Below are positions 57,052 through 64,000 of a stretch of 64,000 nt of DNA, one piece after another (the stretch's first letter is position 1; each line of letters opens with the position of its first letter). The stretch spans positions 76,642,013 through 76,706,012 of the forward strand of contig CM055265.1 of the NCBI GenBank assembly GCA_029237695.1, in the 5' to 3' direction. Below the pieces are notes generated by a model. It was not told where the DNA came from, ran no database searches, and saw only the letters and a list, made by a program, of their open reading frames with translations. A program made the translations under genes and the position numbers. The stretch comes from Conchocele bisecta (lineage: Eukaryota; Mollusca; Bivalvia; Lucinida; Thyasiridae).

Positions 57052-57377
57052 AAGGAGTGTGAGACTTGTTGTAAAACGTTTTTTACGCGTAAAGACTATC
57101 TACGAAGGCATCTAAGCGAGACGTTACAAAAATTCCTTGTGTCCCCCCGCAATTTCAATGCCCCAGATGCCCTTGTAAATTCGTTAGTGCCCAAACTCTT
57201 TGTAGACATAAGCAACTAAGCTGTCAGGTAGCTAAAGGTGAACGTGGTAGACTAGAGCTGGTAGAATTAGTTGCTGATCTGCGAAATAAATTAGCTATAT
57301 TGGAGGAGAAAAATGGGGTGTTGGAATATAAACTATCACTCGTGGGCACATCCAATCGTGAATTGGTATTGCATTAA
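57052..57377 (+). pseudogene. C2H2 zinc-finger plus coiled-coil protein, one frameshift
   Basis: The plus strand from 57052 reads YKECETCCKTFFTRKDYLRR, then a frame change at an A5 run (57128-57132), then FQCPRCPCKFVSAQTLCRHK. A leucine-rich coiled coil (LELVELVADLRNKLAILEEK) follows, with a stop at 57375-57377. The second finger is C-x2-C-x12-H-x4-C. No in-frame ATG follows the stop at 57031, so the N-terminus is missing or altered. It is divergent from the polymerase gene with a 48-bp AT-rich gap holding TATA-like sequence. Zinc-finger/coiled-coil proteins of this shape occur in large DNA viruses and virus-like elements; here a DNA-binding role is inferred. Confidence 0.6.
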
Positions 57378-57590
57378 TTATTTTCTCGTGGGGGTATTAT
57401 AGGGGGTTGCAAATTTATGAATTTGCTGTCGGGAGACAATTTCCTCGTTAACCAATTTGTGCTTTTTCGGGGGTGGTGGGGGTATTATAGAGGGTTGTAA
57501 ATGATATCACAGTAGGTGGTATCATTTTGACTCCCTCTATACTACTAGTTATATGCGTTAGGCAATAATGTAAACTAAGTACGTGCGTAA
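57378..57590. other. Element flank with a 25-bp stem
   Basis: GGGGGTATTATAG.GGGTTG occurs at 57390 and 57479. The second copy begins a fold-back: AGGGTTGTAAATGATATCAC pairs with GTGGTATCATTTTGACTCCCT (57487-57541). It may mark the end of the polymerase element; the true border is not certain. Confidence 0.45.
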
Positions 57591-58030
57591 ACTCTTTAGA
57601 CCGGACAATGTATATTTGCGTAACCTCTCTAAACCGGACACCACTGTAAGCTATGTATGTGTGCGGAACCTCTCTAGACCGGACACCAATGCAAGCTATG
57701 AATATGTGCGGAAGCTCTATAAATCGGACACCACTGCAAGCTAGGTATGTGTGCGGAATCTCTCTAGACCGGTATGTATATGTGCGTAACCTCTATAAAC
57801 CGGACACCCCACTGTAAACTAGATGTATGTGCGGAACACCTCTAAACCGGACAGCACTGCGCGGAACCTCTCTAGACCGAACACCAATGCAAGCTAGGCA
57901 TATGTGCGCAACCTCTCCAAACCGGACACCACTGCAAGCTAGGTATGTGTGCGGAACCTCTCTAGATGCGACACTACTTCAAGCTAGGTATGTGTGGGGA
58001 ACCTATCTAGACCGGACACCATTTGTCGGT
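57590..58030. repeat. Minisatellite made of pogo-like MITE ends, about 55-bp unit
   Basis: Each unit contains ACCTCTCTAAACCGGACACC or a variant, then CTGCAAGCTAGGTATGTGTG and GCGGA. The first part is the terminal inverted repeat of MITE family C. About eight units. The plus frame at 57827-58060 is a repeat translation. Confidence 0.85.
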
Positions 58031-58870
58031 GAATCAAACTCATTGGTCGCTTTTACATAATTGGTGATTGTTTGAAATTACATATGACCGAGATAAATAA
58101 TACTGGACTATACAGCTTTTACTAAGTCTCAGGAAACAAATATTTGCTAACGTATGAAATTTCATACAATCAAAAAGTCAATGAGACAGTTTTTCCATCA
58201 TTGGCGATTGTATGAAATTACATACGATCGAAATAAATAATACTGGACTATATACAGCTTTAACTAAGTGTCAGAAAACAAATATTTGCGAACGTATGAA
58301 ATTTCATACAAACAAAAACAGTCAATGAGACAGTTTTTCCATTATTGGTGATTGTATGAAATTACATACGATCAAAATAAATAATACTGGACTATATACA
58401 GGTTTAAATAAGTCTCAGAAAACAAACATTTGCGAACGTATGAAATTTCATACAATCAAACTCACTGGTCGCTTTTACATAATTGGTGATTGTTTGAAAT
58501 TACATACGACCAAAAGAAATAATACTGGACTATGCAGCTTTTACTAAGTCTCAGGAAACAAATATTTGCGAACGTATGAAATGTCATACAATCAAAAACA
58601 GTCAATGAGACAGTTTTTCCATCATTGGCGATAGTATGAAATTACATACGATCGAAATAAATAATACTGGACTATGCAGCTTTAACTAAATGTCAGAAAA
58701 CAAATATTTGCGAACGTATGAAATTTCATACAATCAAAAACAGTCAATGAGACAGTTTTTTCCATTATTGGTGATTTTATGAAATTACATACGATCGAAA
58801 TAAATAATAGTTTTTCCATTGATGATCGTATGAAATTACATACGATCGAAAAACTCATTACGGATCCAAA
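58031..58870. repeat. Satellite, about 141-bp unit, with palindromic cores
   Basis: AATAATACTGGACTA recurs at about 58098, 58238, 58381, 58521 and 58662. Each unit carries two palindromes, GTATGAAATTTCATAC and GTATGAAATTACATAC, and AGTCAATGAGACAGTTTTTC. The last unit is shortened. Confidence 0.9.
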
Positions 58871-60548
58871 ATTTAAGTCTCAAATAATAAGTATTTCATA
58901 CAATCAAATTCAGTCAAAGTCACAGTTTTTCTATTTGTGATCGTCTGAAATTATTGTATCAAATTACATACATGTACGATCAAAATAAATAATTTTGCAC
59001 TCTGTGATTTCAGGTGAGTGTTAATAAACTAATTGCAAATACACGTATTGCTGAACATATGAAATTAACAAATATTACTGCAAACAGCAGTGTTCCAGTT
59101 GTTTATATAAACTTGGTGCATTGTCGGAATACGAAGTACATGTAAATCTAATGGATCAACACATATCCCGATTTGTTAAACTAAAAGTGTGATATTTCAT
59201 AAAATCAACAACACAATGAACACATTTACATACAACAGGTAACAATAGATATCTATCAATCGTATGAAATGTCATACAAACAAACATAACACCAAAGTTT
59301 TTCCAAGGATGAACAGATGAAGTAGATATTATATACAAGTTAATACAACCAGTACATTGAGTAAACAAAGTAACTTTTCAAACATAAGAAATTAGGTACA
59401 ATTAACCAACAAAATGAACCGAAGTACATACATATATGAACAGTTAATGAAATGTTGACATTCTTATTTCCGATAATGTTTACCCGATTGTACATTTGAA
59501 AAGAAACACAGCAGACAATATTAGTTCATGTTAAGTGTATACACGTATACACATATACGTGTATACACATTATGTATCTAAACACATTTGTACTTGAATA
59601 AAACAAATGTATCAGTATATCGGCAGTCTCCACGAAAGACCGTCGGACATCGGACCTGGCCGACAAAAATTGATCAGGACCAGTAAATATTCTCGAAACT
59701 TCGGTCCTCGTGTCCGATGAAAAATTTTCAAGTTTTGTGACGAGCTCAGCCAGTGACGAATTGACAAATTCTCCTCGTCCTTTACTAGTTTAGAACATGA
59801 AGTGAAAGTCATCGAGCTGTGTTTGTTTACAAAAATGTGTCGGTGAAAATGGTTGTAAGCTGCTTCCATATTGGTGAATAGCAATCATAAAGTCAAATAT
59901 CATTGGTCTGCATGCCAATAGCCAATCAAATATTGAGTTTTTAAACTACACGCGTCCGAATAGTAAATAATTAATTTAAGTTTGTTTCCATAATGACCGC
60001 CCCTCAATATAATGTGTGGCAGTTTTCCCACGCTAGCGACACCTGTCGGGACATTCATTGGACACTTCAGACATTTATAATTAATTTATTCGCAAAGGTT
60101 TCTACACTTTCCTAATAAGGAAATCGAGTAAGTTTATTTGTAATAATAGAACCAGACGCGATTTCGCGGAAACGAATATGCATATGTTTTTTAAATTTAA
60201 CTTCCAAGTTATAGTTTTGCATATTTAGCGTTAAAACCGCTCCAAACTGAGAAATTCAAGAAGTTCCGGGAATTTTAAATGAAACAAAATAATAATACAT
60301 TTACCCTAATGCTAAGTTTACTGATTGCGCCACGTCTGTCACTCTCTGACCTTTGCCTTGGGACTCGGAGCTTCATGTACTTGCTATAGTACGTTAGCCA
60401 ATCATCAGAGGAATGCATCTGTGAAATATCAAGAAGTTTTACCACCCGCCCTTACGTGAAAGCACCGAGTCTGTGAGCTTGACATTGGGGCTTAGGTCCA
60501 GAGGATCATCAACTTGCTAGCCTACAGCATGATAGAAAGCACACACTA
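58871..60548. other. No gene recognised; eroded satellite and a palindrome
   Basis: Eroded GTATGAAAT...CATAC pieces continue to about 59290. GTGTATACACGTATA/CATATACGTGTATACAC at 59537-59572 is a near-perfect palindrome. The minus frame at 59612-59884 has no domain. The short block at 60330-60530 looks like another eroded array element (CATCAGAGGAATGCATCTGT, GAAATATCAAGAAG). Confidence 0.45.
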
Positions 60549-61810
60549 TAACAAGAGCTGTAGAAGAACAGCATAGCTCGACTACGAGGGTTGTCGATGT
60601 ACACATGGCTTGACAAACAAGGTGGCCTGGGCCTGCATAAAAACCTTAACCAAGGTTGACTAAAAACCTTAACCAAGGTAAATTATGTAAGTAATTCAAG
60701 GTTAAATGTAGGTCAATGTGGCCGCGGCCTGCATAAAAACCTTAACCAAGGTTGACTAAAAACCTTAACAAAGGGAAATTAAGTAAGTTTCAAGATTAAA
60801 TGTAGGTCCATGTCAGATATAGGTCAGGGGTTATTGATGTACATCACTAGGAGATGAAGTTTTCCAAGTATGGTTGCTGTAGGCTCAGGAATATTCCATA
60901 TACAAGCTTGACTAAAAACCTTAACCAAGGGGAAATAAGAAAGTAATCCAAGGATAAAAATAGGTCAAGGTCAAATATAGGTCAGGGATTATTGATGTAC
61001 ATCACTAGGAGATGAAGTTGTCCAAGTATGGTTGGTGTAGGGCCAGGAGTATTGCATTTACAAGCTTGACTAAAAACCTTAACCAAGGAGAATTAAGTAA
61101 ATAATTGAAGAGGAAATGTAGGTCAAGGTCAAATATAGATCAGGGGTTATTGATGTACATCGCTATGAGAAAAGGTTGTCCAAGTATGGTGTTAGTATGC
61201 ACAATAGTATTCCATGTACAAGGTTGAATAAAAACCTTAACCAAGGGGAATTAACTAAGTAATTCAAAGTTAAATGTAGGTCAAGGTCAAATATAGGTCA
61301 GTGGTTGTTGATGTACATCACTAGGAGATGAAGTTGTCCAAGTATGGTGGGTGTAGGGCCAGGAAATTCCATATACAAGCTAGACTAAAAACCTTAAACA
61401 AGGGGAATTAACTAAGTAATTGAAGAGGGAATGTAGGTCAATGTCAAATATAGATCAGGGGTTATTGATGTACATCCCTATGAGAAAAGGTTGTCCAAGT
61501 ATGGTGTCTGTATGCACACTAGTATTCCATGTACAAGCTTGACTAAAAACCTTAACCAAGGTTGACTAAAAACCTTAACCAAGGGGAATTAACTATGTAA
61601 TTCAAGGTTAAATGTAGGTCGAGGTCAAATATAGGTCAGGGGTTGTTGATGTACATCACTAGGAGATGAAGTTGTCCAGGTATGGTGGGTGTAGGGCCAG
61701 TAGTATTCCATATACAAGGTTGACTAAAAACCTTAACCAAGGCGTGACGGTGACGCCGACGCCGGGGTGACCACATAAGCTCTACTTATTCTTCGAATAG
61801 TCGAGCCAAA
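60549..61810 (-). mobile_element. Array-bearing element with hairpin ends, copy 2 (inverted)
   Basis: AACAGCATAGCTCGACTACG opens and AAGCTCTACTTATTCTTCGA/ATAGTCGAGC closes, the reverse of 39508-41412. About seven units (TGACTAAAAACCTTAACCAA, AATGTAGGTCAAGGTC). The (GTCGGC)n tract is reduced to GACGCCGACGCCG. Confidence 0.75.
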
Positions 61811-61856
61811 AACTGTACTGTATCGGACTGCTAGCTGATCAGTAAATACAAAAAAG

Positions 61857-62168
61857 AATTCCGCCACGGAAGCGGTATCGCGCCTGCCGAGGGCCGAGGC
61901 ATTTGACCGTGAACATTACAAGTAAATAAATGACCTTGACCTTGATAATTTGGATGTGGGGGTGTGCGTAATGAAGCATCATCCCAAGACAAACATTGAT
62001 GTGAAATATTAAGAAAGTCTGGCAAGGGGTTAAAGATATATTGTGAAAAAACAATAACTTCTTAACGCATTTGCCGTACAAAAAACCGAACGACACGGAC
62101 AACGCCGACAATGCCGATGGAAAAAGCGCCGACTATAGTCGCGCCTCTGCTAAAGCAGGCGCGACAAA
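61857..62168. repeat. GCAGGCGCGAC dispersed element
   Basis: ATTCCGCCACGGAAGCGGTA and TCGCGCCTGCCGAGG at the left, GCTAAAGCAGGCGCGACAAA at the right, as at 27838-28058. The two minus frames here run through the element. Confidence 0.6.
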
Positions 62169-63030
62169 AAAATGTACACTAGACAAAACTAAATAATCCC
62201 ATCTTAGCTACTTGAATTCACAGAAAGAATACGACACCGATTGATTGGATATATAAAGTACATCCAACATAATATCATATAAAATAGCAGGGTTCAATTT
62301 TGAGGGCGAAGTGACTTCAAGTGAGTGACATCGTCACTTTTTTTTCGTTCACTTCACTTTTTATTTCCCGTCGGGCGAAGTAGACTTCGCTTTGAAAAAA
62401 TCCCGGTAATTTTCGGTGATTGCAGTTTCCATATAATGGTCATAAATTGAAACAAAATTGTCAATAGGGAACACTTCTGTATCACGGAAATACTGTGCAT
62501 ACAGCACTAGCTTTCAGTACTGTCAGGCATCTTTGGTACACCACATCACTTGGTCTCGGGTGTGAATCCCCGTAAGAAAATATGGCTACACTGCTGAACG
62601 GCTGGCATTCTCAAGGTGCGAGTGGCCAACCCTGAAAATAATTACAAATCACTTGAAGAACACTTAAAGTGAAAACAAGTGTGAAATACCCAAGAGACGC
62701 ATCTAAATGCTGCCTGGATTGGCTAAAATTACAAATTTGGCCCTTTAGACATGGGTGGGCTATAGAATGAAATGAGATGTGCTGAAAAAGAACTTGCAGT
62801 TCCATGTCATCAGACTTGTGGTTGCAATGATACCCGAAAAGGTAATAATGCATATTATCTAGGGCCTTGATAAGCAACTGTAAAGATGGTAAAACTAACG
62901 AATGTTTACCACAGCAATACAAAGTTCGATAAAATTGGATAATATTTGTTTTGTTAAAGGCCCTGTGTCTCAGATGTGGATGAAATGTGACCAAAACAGT
63001 TGGTAACTAGAGCAAGTGAGCAGTCAAACA
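62169..63030. other. No gene recognised
   Basis: A 127-codon minus frame (62611-62994) has no motif and no splice context that I can defend. GGGCGAAGTGACTTCA / GGGCGAAGTAGACTTCG near 62302 and 62374 are short direct repeats. Confidence 0.35.
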
Positions 63031-63560
63031 GATACCCCCGACCTCTGCCTGAACCGACACAAAAAACTTTAACGCAAATCTTACGGATGGACGAACATAC
63101 GAATGAAATGACAAAAAAAATATATACACCTCGACATACTTCTTAAGGTTTTCTGAATATATATGACCCTATGGGTCACATAAACAAAAGTATTTAAGGT
63201 CACAATATATACGCCCGTTGAGGCATAGCCAGTTAGCAACACATCGTCTCCTCATGGTATCCTCATGGTAAATATGTATGGCAAATCATTTCATCGGTTT
63301 TTAAAGTGTATAGCAGAAACAGAAGCGCATGCACATTCTTGACATTTGACCTCTAAGTGTTACCCTGAACTTTGACATAAAGATGTGGGTATTGAAATCG
63401 ACACATCATCTCAAGGCAAAACATTTGAAAATCCATTCATTCGGACGGACGGACACACGCACGCATGGATGGACGCACGCACGGACGCACGCACGCATGG
63501 ATACCCGGACGTGATTGTGATCACTATGTCTCGCTTTCCGCAAGCAGGCTCGATGAACTG
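63031..63560 (-). repeat. Array-bearing element with GGAC-type start, inverted
   Basis: CGGACGGACGGACACACGCA and the terminus GATCACTATGTCTCGCTTTC/CGCAAGCAGGCTCGA at 63440-63555 are the reverse of 37380-37470. Upstream units are eroded (TTACGGATGGACGAACATAC). Confidence 0.6.
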
Positions 63561-64000
63561 ATAACACAAAAAAGACAATAATATTGTAGTTGTTAAAACA
63601 TATTACCATGTCAAATAATTTTTGAATGTTTTAGTACCGGTAATCAAGATTTCCATTACAGAAATATTGGTAGCCAAAGGGCTATATTGTGGCTACCAGT
63701 AGCGCCACCTTACTTATTGAATGAAAATATGAGTAAAGATAAAAATACACAAAGTTTCAAGTCAATCCAACTTACGGTTGCACAAACACAAATCTTATGG
63801 ATGGAGGAACGGAAATATGAAAACTATAGTTTGCATGCTGGGTATAATAAGGTTATGTATAGTGTTATGTTTCAACCTCAAGTATGCTATATGTGCGCAC
63901 ATTTTCGAAAAAATAACTTCTGTATTCTATGCCCGATCATTATGATACTTTTTTGTAGAATAAGTATTTGTAACATTGGTAATTACTAGCTAGACGATGT
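63561..64000. other. No gene recognised at the window end
   Basis: TAGCCAAAGGGCTA...TGGCTACCAGTAGC may be a small inverted-repeat start near 63670. The plus frame at 63687-63989 contains CTTATGGATGGAGGAACGG, which resembles the array element just before it, so it is not taken as a gene. Confidence 0.35.

Noticed and set aside
58031..58870. CRISPR-like array (short palindromic repeats with spacers)
   Set aside because: The sequences between palindromes are themselves repeated, so this is a eukaryotic satellite; there are no cas genes.
62611..62994. 127-codon minus-strand frame
   Set aside because: No motif, AT-biased codons and no splice or promoter context; length alone is not evidence here.

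Overview
The window reads as nuclear DNA of an invertebrate animal, most likely a marine bivalve mollusc (inference). It is AT-rich, has GT-AG introns and tRNA-derived SINEs, and is crowded with short inverted-repeat transposons, fold-backs and tandem arrays. There are no operons, rRNAs or convincing tRNA genes. Most reading frames over 60 codons lie inside repeats and are not genes.

The one clear host gene is on the minus strand at 24241-32524. Seven short exons with matching splice sites and phases encode the C-terminal domain of a BPI/LBP-type (bactericidal/permeability-increasing) innate-immunity protein, ending at a stop codon at 24241. One exon is a nucleotide short, so the copy is either broken or mis-assembled there. 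The N-terminal domain was not found. All but one of its introns hold a recognisable inverted-repeat element; the exception (28676-28955) holds only a MITE end fragment.

The second highlight is at 53368-57377: a decayed Maverick/Polinton-type element. A long protein-primed family-B DNA polymerase gene on the minus strand runs as one interrupted reading frame (53368-57003). A divergent gene on the plus strand (57052-57377) codes for a C2H2 zinc finger and coiled coil. The polymerase is cut off just after its DTDS motif, where it abuts a tandem array.

Layout. 1-8.2 kb: repeats, a transposon-like gene remnant with a DTD motif and a Cys-rich tail (3163-4199), and two large fold-backs, one ending in tRNA-like sequence. 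8.6-16.1 kb: a ~184-bp satellite in both orientations, interrupted by a ~60-bp minisatellite. 16-21 kb: motif-rich repeats, a Ty3/gypsy pol pseudogene and more satellite. 21-24 kb: mostly unrecognised. 24-33 kb: the BPI-like gene. 33-39 kb: a fold-back, a 196-bp satellite, a PHD-finger remnant and two possible exons. 39-53 kb: array-bearing elements, MITEs and a (ACGG)n tract. 53-57.4 kb: the polymerase element. 57.5-64 kb: two satellites, one apparently grown from a pogo-like transposon end, and further copies of the array elements.

Function is mostly transposon ecology: TTAA-flanked (piggyBac-like), TA-flanked (pogo-like) and other MITE families, gypsy and Polinton remnants, nested around one immune-type gene.
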